Assembly: GCA_018829205.1 (NCBI GenBank)
Contig: JAHJUE010000005.1
Coordinates: 1 to 64,000, forward strand
DNA: 64,000 nucleotides
Reading direction: 5' to 3'
Source: Bacteroidota bacterium
Lineage (GTDB): Bacteria; Bacteroidota; Ignavibacteria; Ignavibacteriales; Melioribacteraceae
The notes beneath the pieces are model-generated. The model was not told where the DNA came from, searched no databases, and worked only from the letters and a program-made list of their open reading frames with translations. The position numbers and the translations under genes are program-made. Numbering within the stretch: position 1 is the stretch's first letter; every line of letters starts with the position of its first letter. Below, piece after piece: positions 39,301 to 48,134 of the stretch.

Positions 39301-40868
39301 TAAGCCGGTTTATTTTTATCTGTAAAATCAAGTTTACCCTTTACATTTGCCGATGCGTTATTGATTACCGTTTTTAAATTTAAATCTATAATTTTAGCCG
39401 CGCCGTTCGAAGTTACAGTAAGGCTGTCAATATTGTATCCGTTAAATACCGATTTAGTGGCAATAAAATTAAATGTAGCTTCAAGTTTAGTAGGGTCAAA
39501 ACTTTTACCTTTTATAATTCCGCTGGATGAAATTTTTGAGTCAATGTTAATTATTGGTTTTAGGTTTATATTTTTGGTTTTAAATTTTACGTCATATTCA
39601 ATCTCTTTTTTCTGAAAGTTTAATAAAGCATCTAGATTTATATTTCCCTGGGGCAAGTCTCCCATAAGCGTAGCTTTAAATTTTGTCGGTTCGCCTTTAT
39701 AGTCGATATTCAAATTATTTATAAAAAGGTTTTCGAAATATGGGAGATCAAGAGAGGGGAGAAGCTTTAAAACATTGGAATAATCTACACTTGAGTTATT
39801 AATTATAAAATCAAAATACATTTTTTCGGGAGAATTTAAATTATATATTTTCCCTGAAGCGTTTAGAGCAGTGTTTTCATACTTCATGTTTAATCTGCTT
39901 ATATCAAGTTCACCGAATTTGCCTGAAGCTTTTAAGTACACTTGAGGGCGTCCTTTTAGAATTTCAGTGCCTTCAATAAAAGCTGAAAGATCATTAAAAT
40001 AAAATGGGGAGGCTGTAAATTCCATATTGAAAGGGTAGTTTTCTAATTCTTCCAATACAGTTTCGCCAAAAATATTAAATCCGTCCAATTTTGCGCTTAG
40101 TTCAATATTGCTGCTGTCGGAAAGAAAAATTAAATCTTTGACGCTTAGATAGTTCTGGGTTACTTCAAAAAAACCTGATAAACTTTTTAGATTAAAATTT
40201 CCAAAATTGGGACGGAACGAAATCTGTTTAAGTAAAACTGCATAATTGTTATTATTGATATCAGCCGCCAGACTGGCATTGATATTTAAATTATTAATGA
40301 TAAGATTATCGAAATCCAATTTGGGCGGTTCGGCATTATTATATTTATTAACGAATGTTTTTCTAGTAAAATTTATATTTATTAAGCTAAGCTCATTTAC
40401 CTGGATGGTGAAAGGAAGATCGGAACTTGAAGAATCTTCATCCTCGGGTTCATCCTTAATTAATTCGGATAAATTCCACTTACCGTTTTCATTTTCTAAA
40501 AGATTTATATAAACATCTGACAATACAACTTTTCTTATATATAATTTTTTAAGAAGAAGCTGCATTGGACTTATTTTTAATTCCAGGTTTCCTAGATTTA
40601 AAAGAGTATCATTTCCATTTATAACCTTAGTGTTTTTTAAAAATAAAGAAGTAAATATAGTACCTTCAATTTTTTCTATTAATAATTCTCCGTTAATAGA
40701 GGAGTTAACAGCCTCGGTTACCTTTGTTTTAAGCAGTTCTCTGAAAGAAGAGGTTTGAGTATATCCAATAAATATTAAAATAAGCACAACTATGGAGGCA
40801 AAGAGTGCAATAAAAAAATTCACAATCTTTTGAAATAGAGTACGCTGATATTTTTTTTTAGTACTCAA
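36387..40868 (-). CDS. tamB: TamB-family translocation and assembly protein
   Basis: 1493 aa. A signal anchor helix (about 14-36) leads an AsmA/TamB-like N-terminus. About 1000 residues of repeated beta-strands follow, the likely lipid-carrying groove. The C-terminal DUF490 domain (about 1150-1493) has the typical LGKNISSDENFIAVY and the final VGYNFG-like segments, ending in KYKFEF. It should bridge the inner and outer membranes in phospholipid or protein delivery. It is preceded by hldC with a 1-bp gap and overlaps rnr. Confidence 0.9.
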   Translation of the reverse strand: MSTKKKYQRTLFQKIVNFFIALFASIVVLILIFIGYTQTSSFRELLKTKVTEAVNSSINGELLIEKIEGTIFTSLFLKNTKVINGNDTLLNLGNLELKISPMQLLLKKLYIRKVVLSDVYINLLENENGKWNLSELIKDEPEDEDSSSSDLPFTIQVNELSLININFTRKTFVNKYNNAEPPKLDFDNLIINNLNINASLAADINNNNYAVLLKQISFRPNFGNFNLKSLSGFFEVTQNYLSVKDLIFLSDSSNIELSAKLDGFNIFGETVLEELENYPFNMEFTASPFYFNDLSAFIEGTEILKGRPQVYLKASGKFGELDISRLNMKYENTALNASGKIYNLNSPEKMYFDFIINNSSVDYSNVLKLLPSLDLPYFENLFINNLNIDYKGEPTKFKATLMGDLPQGNINLDALLNFQKKEIEYDVKFKTKNINLKPIINIDSKISSSGIIKGKSFDPTKLEATFNFIATKSVFNGYNIDSLTVTSNGAAKIIDLNLKTVINNASANVKGKLDFTDKNKPAYDLNGNIRKLNLALFLEDSTFQSSLNFAFNAVGKDLDIDSMSGVFNIQLDSSLYREKLIEKSALKLDLNKIQNEREINLVSDFVDFKITGDFLLSQAIDIISYEAATISKIISDKVDELNPVNIINSSSELVDESSSIPEFIKSDLVLDYEFEFKDFELIALILNNDKLDINGNGEGKIENTGTHFTVSSEMHLDYFLNIDDEQIIYLSKVDAEINFSRDNRSSDFDKLFGTLSLTGNRVYFGSELNSVNADLIFNQSRLIFNLEGEFENYLKAQAEGNITMSPREQKIEFDQLKINYEGISWNNKDQMTLTISPDSVNFKNFEFTRGVSSFSFDGTTYSDGSQNLKILVDNLTGDIISKYLLDSDIDYIETNLNVKGNIKGKFNEPIMNFNLVMNNLAYNNVKLGNLICDVKYSDKNIYSDLLFIDSTYNINKPLLVMNGKIPIDLNFSSIEDRIDPSQFVDLSLISNGFNLSSLGNLIPKVTNQKGELIANLKIGGYINKMTYEGSVKIENGSFKSLTNYLDYNFKIDLASKGNEIIINNIQVSNSSDEKFSGTVKGNGNIELAGFSIDKINVALNGNIALLSNKSKAVNPNFFGDLFISTAGDLIYKYENERSFVEGKVLLEETNLTYTSAQVSTSTFQNEFIYQFVVDSSKIDLEKLKFDRLVANNNIKKNNFTDLSKIKSSFDYDIEIEVNKNAELKFIFAQAFKLTAEAVGSFRYSQFNGVPRALGQFTLVGDSKLEFFKTFKAEGLLRFETDISDPFINVVATYRNNYEGDASNQEVAVKIRINSPLSNLGKNISSDENFIAVYVGTQNIENNSPNPRYDDSDAVSFILLGKFLSDNTLSTNDKTTAATEIGANTASTFLGPVLTNFTNSVVGDFINDVQLNQRGEGGYNFSVSGKLQKIRYSLGYNFGNAQSGSIPINRANLRFEYLFNPNFLISLERKDPVVQSTGVEEKINELVLKYKFEF

Positions 40869-40869
40869 A

Positions 40870-41349
40870 TTACCTGCCGTATCTTTCTAAAACAGTCTCA
40901 ATTATATTAGATGTAGATTGAAAGTTAATAAATTCAATTGTTATGACTTTGCCCCCGTTATTTTCCACCGTATCTTTACCGACAATTTTATTAATATCCC
41001 AGTCGGCTCCTTTAACTAAAATATCCGGGACCAGTTCTTTAATAATTACTTCAGGCGTATCTTCGTCAAAAAATGTTACGTAGTCAACCGGTTTAAGATT
41101 TGCTATAATAAATGCACGCTCATTTTCGTTAACAATTGGACGCTTATCGCCTTTAATACTTTTCACAGATATATCACTGTTAAGCGCTACAACCAGTATA
41201 TCTCCTGAAGCTTTTGCTTTTACTAAATAGTCGACATGTCCTGCATGAAGAATATCAAAACAGCCGTTTGTAAAAACTACTTTTTTATTTTCTATTTTAA
41301 AATTATTCCTAAGCTTTAATAAATCATCGCGGTTTAAAATATTATTCAT
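40870..41349 (-). CDS. hldC: Heptose 1-phosphate adenylyltransferase (HldE C-terminal type)
   Basis: 159 aa nucleotidyltransferase that makes ADP-heptose for the LPS core. VFTNGCFDILHAGHVDYL holds the HxGH nucleotide site, and VKSIKGDKRPIVNENERA and DILVKGADW follow. It corresponds to the C-terminal half of E. coli HldE, here a separate gene. Its ATG overlaps the hldA stop codon by 4 bp, so the two halves are translationally coupled. Confidence 0.95.
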   Translation of the reverse strand: MNNILNRDDLLKLRNNFKIENKKVVFTNGCFDILHAGHVDYLVKAKASGDILVVALNSDISVKSIKGDKRPIVNENERAFIIANLKPVDYVTFFDEDTPEVIIKELVPDILVKGADWDINKIVGKDTVENNGGKVITIEFINFQSTSNIIETVLERYGR

Positions 41350-42338
41350 TTTTCTTTACCAACTGTTAAGAACAGATTATCTAATTCAATAGGAACAATT
41401 CCAACTTCTTCACAAACAAGTCCGCCAGCGTAATTAGCAAGATAACCGGCTTCGTATATATTTGCTCCAGCTGTCAGCGCGATTGTTAAAGTAGAAATTA
41501 CCGTATCGCCGGCGCCTGATACATCTGAAACTCTTCTTGCCTTGGTAGGAACGCTTATCATTTCTTTCCCTTTTTCAAAAAGCGTCATTCCTTTTTCTCC
41601 GAGCGTAAGCAGCGCATATTTTGGATTTAACTTTTCCAATAGTTTTTTGCCTACTGATAACAATTCATCTTCATTTGTTATTCTTTTACCAAATGCATCT
41701 TGGGCTTCTTTTCTGTTTGGTTTAAATACAGTAACATTTTTATATTCAAAAAAGTTTTCAAACTTTGGATCAACGGTGATTATAATATTGTTTTTGTTTG
41801 CAAGCTCAATTGAAGTATTAATTATTCTTTTTGTTAACACTCCCTTATTATAATCTTCTAAAATTATTCCGTTTAGAGTATCCAGTTGAGAATTGAGAAA
41901 ATCAATAATCTTATTTTCTACATCTTCATTTATATATTCTTTGTTTTCTTTGTCAATTCTAACAACGTGTTGCTTGCCGGCAATTACTCTTAACTTAGAT
42001 GTTGTAGGTCTTTCATTGTCAATAATTATTCCGCTGCTGTCAATACCGGCGCTTAGCATTAAAGATTTAAAAGTATTGCCGTCGTTATCATTCCCGATAA
42101 TACCAATTGGTACAGGAATTCCTCCAAGTTTCAATATATTTAATGCGACATTTGCGGCGCCTCCGAATCTAGAAAATTCATTGTCTACTTCAACAACCGG
42201 AACCGGAGCTTCAGGGGAAATTCTTTTTACATCACCCCAAAAATATTGGTCAAGCATCATATCTCCGATTACGGCAATTTTTTTGCCTTTAAAATTTTCT
42301 TTTAGCTGTATTAATCTTTCCGGTGTAATTTCAACCAT
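41346..42338 (-). CDS. hldA: Heptose 7-phosphate kinase (HldE N-terminal type)
   Basis: 330 aa PfkB-family kinase that phosphorylates heptose 7-phosphate at C1. N-terminal signature KKIAVIGDMMLDQYFWGDV, then FGGAANVALNILKLGG, and the C-terminal catalytic VSGAGDTVISTL with the Asp base. Together with the next gene it replaces the fused HldE. It starts 2 bp after the propeller protein's stop codon, placing it in the same transcription unit. Confidence 0.95.
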   Translation of the reverse strand: MVEITPERLIQLKENFKGKKIAVIGDMMLDQYFWGDVKRISPEAPVPVVEVDNEFSRFGGAANVALNILKLGGIPVPIGIIGNDNDGNTFKSLMLSAGIDSSGIIIDNERPTTSKLRVIAGKQHVVRIDKENKEYINEDVENKIIDFLNSQLDTLNGIILEDYNKGVLTKRIINTSIELANKNNIIITVDPKFENFFEYKNVTVFKPNRKEAQDAFGKRITNEDELLSVGKKLLEKLNPKYALLTLGEKGMTLFEKGKEMISVPTKARRVSDVSGAGDTVISTLTIALTAGANIYEAGYLANYAGGLVCEEVGIVPIELDNLFLTVGKEK

Positions 42339-42340
42339 GT

Positions 42341-43444
42341 TTAGTTTCCATTTAAATTAGTTAGATCATTTGTTAGCTCAATTCTAAAAGCGCCGGAATC
42401 TGTACCGACCCACATATTTTTTCCATCAAAATAAAGTGATAAAATAGTGTAAGGCAGAATTTCGTTTCTAATTTCTTTTACTTCGTTTGTAATACTGTTA
42501 ATAATTGCTAAACCGCGTCCATAAATATCTTTTGTATTTTTCCCGAATTGGTAAATACCGGCCCAAATATATTTCCCGGTACGTTCAAGACAAAATATTC
42601 CGTTTCCCGAGAGTCCTGTTTTATCGTCAAACTTTGTCCACTCATTTTTCCTGTTAAATTTGTATAAACCGCCTAAATTGTATTCAGGATTATCAGCAGT
42701 AATAAACTCGTCGAGACCAATCCACAAATTATTCTGCTCAACAAGAACTGCGGATATTGAAACCGATTCACCTTCTCCGTAAAAATAATTAAATGAGTTA
42801 TCATAAAATTTAAGCGCCTCATCATAATCAATGGAACGGGATTTATCATATTTATGCAAACCTGCTTCTGTCCCGAACCAAACCAAACTGTCGCCATCGA
42901 CCTTAACTGTTTTTATGGTATTTGTTTTCATATTTTGGTTTTGGGTTAAATCATAATCATAAAATCTTTTGTCTTTCATATCAAATTTTGTCAGATACAT
43001 AAATCTTCCTATCCAGACCGAATTATCATAAGGATCATATTCAACAGAACGTATCCAATTGCTCAACTGACCGCCTTTTCCGAATTTTCTTTTTGACCAT
43101 CTGTCGCGCTTTTTATCAAGAATAAATAATCCGTCTGTTGAACCTGCCCAGACATAATCTTTATTTGATGTAAGACAATAAAAAAAATCCATTTGAAGAT
43201 TATCTAATAAAGTTGAATAGTTTGATAGATTATTAGTCTTCAAATCATATTTATAAATTCCTTTCCCGTTTGTGGCGAACCAAATATTTTCCTCATCGCC
43301 GCTTATATCGTTGACTTCAATTCCGCTAATTATTTTTTCGATCTTAAATTCATTATCCTGCCCAAAAAGATTTAACGAAATAAATAAAAAGAAAACAGCA
43401 TAATTAACATTAGGACAAAAATTCTTTATGGTCATATTCATCAT
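42341..43444 (-). CDS. Exported beta-propeller protein with two-component-regulator-type repeats
   Basis: 367 aa. A signal peptide (about 10-29, ending LNLFGQ) is followed by about six repeats of the form xxWFGTxxGLxxYD (IWFATNGKGIYKYD, VWAGSTDGLFILD, VWFGTEAGLHKYD, MWVGTDSGAFRIE). These are the 'regulator propeller' repeats of hybrid histidine kinases, but no kinase or Y_Y_Y domain follows. It probably binds a ligand or partner in the periplasm or at the outer membrane. It is the first gene of the propeller-hldA-hldC-tamB-rnr run, which links it to envelope biogenesis by context only. Confidence 0.82.
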   Translation of the reverse strand: MMNMTIKNFCPNVNYAVFFLFISLNLFGQDNEFKIEKIISGIEVNDISGDEENIWFATNGKGIYKYDLKTNNLSNYSTLLDNLQMDFFYCLTSNKDYVWAGSTDGLFILDKKRDRWSKRKFGKGGQLSNWIRSVEYDPYDNSVWIGRFMYLTKFDMKDKRFYDYDLTQNQNMKTNTIKTVKVDGDSLVWFGTEAGLHKYDKSRSIDYDEALKFYDNSFNYFYGEGESVSISAVLVEQNNLWIGLDEFITADNPEYNLGGLYKFNRKNEWTKFDDKTGLSGNGIFCLERTGKYIWAGIYQFGKNTKDIYGRGLAIINSITNEVKEIRNEILPYTILSLYFDGKNMWVGTDSGAFRIELTNDLTNLNGN

Positions 43445-43575
43445 ATTTTTAATAATATTTTTTACAAAAAAGTAAGATTACGCCAATTAAACTAACTAAG
43501 ATAATAATTTAATTTTCTATTTACTAAAGTGATTTAGTTGATTTAAGAATTCACGGGATTTATACAGTAGGGAGG

Positions 43576-44343
43576 TTAATTTAGTTCGAAATTTATTACA
43601 TCATGTTCTGATATTTGGTCGGCAAATTCAATTTCAAATTCTATCCGGAAACCATTTATTAAAGAGGATGATAGTTTATTATAATCTACCGGCTCATTTA
43701 ATATAGTAGTAATCTCTGTTGTACTGTTCTCTAATTCAATTTTAAGTTTATTGATTTCGGAAATACCTTTGTTTAAATAGTCTGCCAGATTTCTGTGATA
43801 TTGGCCGCATAATATTGAGCCGTGCTGAAGAACGACATTATTTAATTTTCTTTGCGCGCTGCCGATAATTTTTTTGCTGTCAAATTTAACTTCATTTTTT
43901 GCCGTACTGGCAAAACATAAAACACCGGAGGATTTTTTTAACAAGTCCGGAAAGTTCGGCTGAATACTTTCAAGTTCTGCTGATGTCAGTTTCGGATTGT
44001 ATTCTGCTAAACCTTTTAACAGAGCTTGAGAAATTTTTGAATAAATTTGTTTTGGTGAAAGTCCGAAACTTAGAGGCAAAATTACCGAATAAGTTATTTC
44101 TTCGGCATGTAAAATGGCTCTTCCGCCGGTAGGTCTTTTAACTACTTCAATACCGTCATTCTCCGCTTTTTTAAGATTGATGTCTTCAAAAAGCTGATTT
44201 GCTCCAAGCGAAATGCAGTATGGATCCCATCTATATAACCTGAAATACGCATTGTTGTCAGCGCATGATTTTGCGAGGTCTATATCAATTTCCATATTTA
44301 AGCGACCCGGATTAGAGCCGCTTTTAATTAAGTGCCAGATCAT
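43576..44343 (-). CDS. Lipoate-protein ligase A family protein
   Basis: 255 aa of the biotin/lipoate A/B protein ligase fold, which attaches or moves lipoyl groups on proteins. The family core is KRPTGGRAILHAEEITYSV with a downstream SAQRKLNNVVLQHGSIL. It could be a lipoate ligase or an octanoyl transferase of the LipM type; the sequence alone does not settle this. Its ATG overlaps the lpxA stop codon by 4 bp, so it is carried at the end of the lipid A operon. It lacks the accessory C-terminal domain of E. coli LplA. Confidence 0.85.
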   Translation of the reverse strand: MIWHLIKSGSNPGRLNMEIDIDLAKSCADNNAYFRLYRWDPYCISLGANQLFEDINLKKAENDGIEVVKRPTGGRAILHAEEITYSVILPLSFGLSPKQIYSKISQALLKGLAEYNPKLTSAELESIQPNFPDLLKKSSGVLCFASTAKNEVKFDSKKIIGSAQRKLNNVVLQHGSILCGQYHRNLADYLNKGISEINKLKIELENSTTEITTILNEPVDYNKLSSSLINGFRIEFEIEFADQISEHDVINFELN

Positions 44344-45116
44344 TTTCTTAAAATAGAACGAGTACTTTTTTCAAAAAAGTTCAGGATTAAATCTACATGT
44401 TTATTTCCAACAAATTCTTGTTTCATTTTCTGTTTTGCGGCGGAATAATTTAAACCGGAACTATAAAATATTTCATAAGCTTTCTTAATAGAACCAATTT
44501 CTTCGTTTGAAAATCCGCGTCTTCTTAAACCAAGAACATTTAGTCCTTCAAATCTAAGCGGCTCGCGTGCTGCAAGAATAAAGGGAGGTACATCTGTTGT
44601 AACTTTAAATCCTCCGCCTATCATTGCGTGCGCTCCAATTTTACAAAACTGGTGCACTGGGGTCATGCCCCCAATTATAACCCAATCATCAAGAACAACA
44701 TGTCCGCCGAGTTGAACGCCGTTTGCCATTATACATCTGTCACCAACAATGCAGTCGTGCGCCACATGCGTATAAGCCATTAACAAACAGTTTTTCCCAA
44801 TTTTTGAAACGCCTGTTTCAACTGTACCTCTGTGAAGGGTTACACATTCTCTTATAACTGTATCGTCGCCTATATAAAATAATGTTTCTTCACCTGCGTA
44901 TTTTAAATCTTGAGGTGAATTAGATACCGAAGCGGATTGATGAATTATAACTCTTTCTCCAATTCGAGCTCCGTCATAAATAACGGCGTGGGGACCAATA
45001 TTACATCCGTTTCCAATTTCCACATTGTCGTAAATTATTACATATGGTCCAACAGTAATATTATCGCCTAATTTTGCTTTAGGACTAACAACTGCGGTTG
45101 AGTGAATATTATTCAT
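44340..45116 (-). CDS. lpxA: UDP-N-acetylglucosamine acyltransferase
   Basis: 258 aa left-handed beta-helix of hexapeptide repeats. Transfers an acyl chain to UDP-GlcNAc, the first step of lipid A synthesis. The catalytic His lies in MAYTHVAHDCIVG (about 126), and the C-terminal helical part (about 195-258) is typical, with LNVLGLRRRGFS. Starts 12 bp after the lpxC-fabZ stop codon. Confidence 0.97.
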   Translation of the reverse strand: MNNIHSTAVVSPKAKLGDNITVGPYVIIYDNVEIGNGCNIGPHAVIYDGARIGERVIIHQSASVSNSPQDLKYAGEETLFYIGDDTVIRECVTLHRGTVETGVSKIGKNCLLMAYTHVAHDCIVGDRCIMANGVQLGGHVVLDDWVIIGGMTPVHQFCKIGAHAMIGGGFKVTTDVPPFILAAREPLRFEGLNVLGLRRRGFSNEEIGSIKKAYEIFYSSGLNYSAAKQKMKQEFVGNKHVDLILNFFEKSTRSILRK

Positions 45117-45128
45117 TTTATTTTCTTT

Positions 45129-46538
45129 TTATGATGGATTATTTTCTCTGTCAACAATTGCCGCAGTCATTTCAGCTTCTGCAACAATTTTATTTCCTAC
45201 ATATGCTTTGCCTTTAATAATAATGATTTTGCTTTTTTTATTAACAAGCTCAACTTCCAAAGTTAATTGATCGCCGGGTACGACCGGCTGTCTGAATTTT
45301 GCATTATTTATTGCCATAAAATAAACAAGTTTTTCAGATGGATCCATTATAGAGTTTAGCATTAATATACCGCCGCATTGGGCCATTGCTTCAACTATTA
45401 ATACACCGGGCATTACCGGCTGACCGGGGAAATGACCTTGAAAAAATGGTTCGTTAATTGTGACTGATTTTATTCCTACAACTCTTTTATCCATTTCAAG
45501 CTCAACAATTTTATCAACCAAAAGGAATGGATAGCGGTGAGGCAGAATTTTTTGAATCGCATTTACGTCAAAAACAACGCCTTCTTTTTTTACATGCTGA
45601 AATTTTTTCTCAAGTTTTTTCTGCTGATATAATTTCCGTATTTTTTTTGCAAATTCGACATTGGCTTTATGTCCGGGGCGAGCTGCCAAAATCTGAGCTT
45701 TAAGCGGAACGCCGATTAATGCTAAATCTCCAATCATATCAAGCAGTTTATGTCGTACAGGTTCGTTTTTAAATCTTAAAGAATTGTCATTTAAAAACCC
45801 TGACTGGCCAATAACCATTTCACTTTTAAGACCGATTTTTTTTCTTAAATCTTCGAGACCGTCTTTATCTAATTTATGGTCAACAATCACGACGGCATTA
45901 TCAAGATTGCCCCCTTTGATTAATCCTTTTTGAGCTAATGCTTCAACTTCACTTAAAAAGCAAAAAGTTCTTGCAGGCGCAAACTCTGTTGCGAATTCTT
46001 TTTCTAAATCAAACAGGCCTGAATGCTGGCTTCCCAAGGCAGGATTTTGATAATCAACCATAACTGTAAGTCTGTAGCTGCTTAATGGCAAAGCTACAAT
46101 ATCAACCTGTTCTTCTTCATTATGATGCATTACAGTATCTTCAATAACAAGATAATCCTTCGGTTCTTTTTGAGTTACAAATCCTGCTTCTTTTAATTTT
46201 TCAACAAACGCAAGTGAGCTTCCATCGCCAACCGGGGGTTCAATTCCGTTCAGTTCAATTCTAATGTTGTCAATTTGAAGTCCGGCAACAGCAGCAAGTA
46301 CGTGTTCGACAGTATGTACTTTAATATCGCCAATGCCAATAGTTGTACCTCTAGAAACATCAACAACATAGTCAACAAGCGCAGGTATTTCCGGGTTTCC
46401 GCCTAAATCGGTTCTGACAAAACGTATTCCGTAGTTTTCAGGTGCCGGTTTAAATGTTATGGTACAAGTTGTACCTGTATGTAAGCCTGTACCTGAAACA
46501 GAAACAGGATTTTCAATCGTTCTTTGTAATTCGAGCAT
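45129..46538 (-). CDS. lpxC-fabZ: Bifunctional UDP-3-O-acyl-GlcNAc deacetylase / 3-hydroxyacyl-ACP dehydratase (LpxC-FabZ fusion)
   Basis: 469 aa. The N-terminal LpxC half (about 1-300) is the committed, zinc-dependent step of lipid A synthesis. HTVEHVLAAVAGL, GDGSSLAFVE and the metal-binding HKLLDMIGDL are visible. The FabZ half (about 315-465) makes enoyl-ACP for fatty acid synthesis. It has ILPHRYPFLLVDKI and the catalytic GHFPGQPVMPGVLIVEAMAQ. The fusion is known in Bacteroidota and relatives and ties the supply of acyl chains to lipid A. Start and lpxD stop share a TAATG overlap. Confidence 0.97.
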   Translation of the reverse strand: MLELQRTIENPVSVSGTGLHTGTTCTITFKPAPENYGIRFVRTDLGGNPEIPALVDYVVDVSRGTTIGIGDIKVHTVEHVLAAVAGLQIDNIRIELNGIEPPVGDGSSLAFVEKLKEAGFVTQKEPKDYLVIEDTVMHHNEEEQVDIVALPLSSYRLTVMVDYQNPALGSQHSGLFDLEKEFATEFAPARTFCFLSEVEALAQKGLIKGGNLDNAVVIVDHKLDKDGLEDLRKKIGLKSEMVIGQSGFLNDNSLRFKNEPVRHKLLDMIGDLALIGVPLKAQILAARPGHKANVEFAKKIRKLYQQKKLEKKFQHVKKEGVVFDVNAIQKILPHRYPFLLVDKIVELEMDKRVVGIKSVTINEPFFQGHFPGQPVMPGVLIVEAMAQCGGILMLNSIMDPSEKLVYFMAINNAKFRQPVVPGDQLTLEVELVNKKSKIIIIKGKAYVGNKIVAEAEMTAAIVDRENNPS

Positions 46539-47599
46539 TAAGCTTCATCCCTTGATTTGTTTTTTAAAACATGGGTTTTAAGTTCTTCAATTTCTTTTTG
46601 AAGTAATTTTATTTTTTCAACGTAGGTTGGCAAATTTCTAATGTGCGACTCAAGTTTTAAAGCATTAACCATTTCTTTTGCCGGAGAGCCGAAATATTTT
46701 CCGGGTTTAGAAATTCCTTTAGATACGCCTGACTGAGCAGCAACAATAACTCCGTCCGATATTTCAATATGTCCAACAACGCCTACTTGTCCGGCTAATA
46801 TACAGTTTTTTCCAATTTTAGTACTTCCTGATACACCGGTCTGCGCTGAAAAAACAGTGTTTTCTCCAACAACAACATTATGGGCAATCTGAACAAGGTT
46901 GTCAATCTTTACGCCTGTTTTAATTAATGTTGAGCCTATTGAAGCACGGTCAATAGAAACATTTGAACCGATTTCAACATCATCTTCAATAACTACATTT
47001 CCTATTTGAGGAATTTTATGGTATACGCCTTTTTCATCCGGGTTGTATCCGAATCCGTCAGAACCTATAACTGTACCGGAGTGAACAATTGTTCTTTTCC
47101 CGATTACACAGTTTTCACGCACCGTAACATTAGGATAAATTAAAACATCGCTGTCAATCCTAACGTTTTCCATAATCACGGTATTATGAAAAATTTTCGT
47201 GTTATCGCCAATTTTGCAATTATCGGATATAACAACATTTTTACCTACGGAAACATTTTTACCAATTTTTGCCGAAGGGGAAATATATGCCGAATCATCA
47301 ATTCCAATTAAAGAAATTTCATAAGAAAAATATTTGGAGATAATTTGCTGGAAGGCACCTTTAGGGTCTTCAACTTCAATATAACAGATATCATTTCTTG
47401 ATTTATTAACTTCGGGTTTGATTAAAACAGCTGAAGCTTTAGTGGAAGAAAGAAATTTTTCGTAAGAGGAAAGGTAAAAAAAAGTAAGATCGCCGGGATT
47501 AGCGTCTTCAATTTTTGAAATTCCTGTTATTTCAGTTGAGGGATCGCCATATAATTTGCCGCCGAGAATATCGGCGGCTTCTTTTACTGTTATTTTCAT
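46538..47599 (-). CDS. lpxD: UDP-3-O-(3-hydroxyacyl)glucosamine N-acyltransferase
   Basis: 353 aa. An N-terminal uridine-binding domain (about 1-100) with GDLTFF precedes a long hexapeptide-repeat helix (about 105-315) and a short C-terminal helix. The catalytic His lies in LVQIAHNVVVGENT. GFGYNPDEKGVYHKIPQIGNV is typical. Adds the second acyl chain in lipid A synthesis. It lies 6 bp after the second Skp gene and overlaps lpxC-fabZ by one base. Confidence 0.96.
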   Translation of the reverse strand: MKITVKEAADILGGKLYGDPSTEITGISKIEDANPGDLTFFYLSSYEKFLSSTKASAVLIKPEVNKSRNDICYIEVEDPKGAFQQIISKYFSYEISLIGIDDSAYISPSAKIGKNVSVGKNVVISDNCKIGDNTKIFHNTVIMENVRIDSDVLIYPNVTVRENCVIGKRTIVHSGTVIGSDGFGYNPDEKGVYHKIPQIGNVVIEDDVEIGSNVSIDRASIGSTLIKTGVKIDNLVQIAHNVVVGENTVFSAQTGVSGSTKIGKNCILAGQVGVVGHIEISDGVIVAAQSGVSKGISKPGKYFGSPAKEMVNALKLESHIRNLPTYVEKIKLLQKEIEELKTHVLKNKSRDEA

Positions 47600-47605
47600 T
47601 AAGAA

Positions 47606-48115
47606 TCATTTTAATTTTGCGAGGACTTTGCTTGTAACATCATACTCATCTTTTGCATAAAGAAATAATATATCGCCGCTTCTGTCAAAAACAAAATCTA
47701 AATCTTCGTCTTCGGCTACTTCTTTAATAGCTGTAAAAATTTTATTTTGAACAGGTTTCATAACTTCATCCTGTTTTTTAAAGAGTTCTCCGTTAACGCC
47801 GAATTTATCTTGTCTGTATTTTTCAACTTCCTGTTTTATCTTATCCAGTTCGCGTTGTTTCTGAGTTTTTAATTCATCACTCATAATTAATTTTCTTTTT
47901 TCAAACTCGTCAAGCTGTCCTTTGTAATCTTTTTCAAGTCTGGCTAGTTCATCCTGCCATTCTTTAATTATATTATCCAGCTTTGTTTGCGCGTCCTGAG
48001 CATCCGGGAGTTCTTTCATAATTGTATCTGAATCAACATATCCAATATTAAGCTGAGCTATTATATTCCCGGAGAAAAAAGGGAGAAGAAATAATGCTAA
48101 CAAGAGTTTTCGCAT
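47606..48115 (-). CDS. OmpH/Skp-family periplasmic chaperone (second copy)
   Basis: 169 aa. Signal peptide 1-20 (FSGNIIAQ), then NIGYVDSDTIMKELPDAQ, the usual Skp opening, a long alpha-helical coiled coil (about 45-115) and a short C-terminal strand. Skp-like trimers hold unfolded outer-membrane proteins. The next gene upstream encodes another member of the family 19 bp away. Located between the first copy and lpxD as in the canonical bamA-skp-lpxD order. Confidence 0.9.
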   Translation of the reverse strand: MRKLLLALFLLPFFSGNIIAQLNIGYVDSDTIMKELPDAQDAQTKLDNIIKEWQDELARLEKDYKGQLDEFEKRKLIMSDELKTQKQRELDKIKQEVEKYRQDKFGVNGELFKKQDEVMKPVQNKIFTAIKEVAEDEDLDFVFDRSGDILFLYAKDEYDVTSKVLAKLK

Positions 48116-48134
48116 AATTGAACCTATTTAGTTT

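Noticed and set aside
41893-42360. 155-aa plus-strand frame opposite hldA
   Set aside because: The minus-strand gene has all PfkB motifs; the opposite frame has no support.
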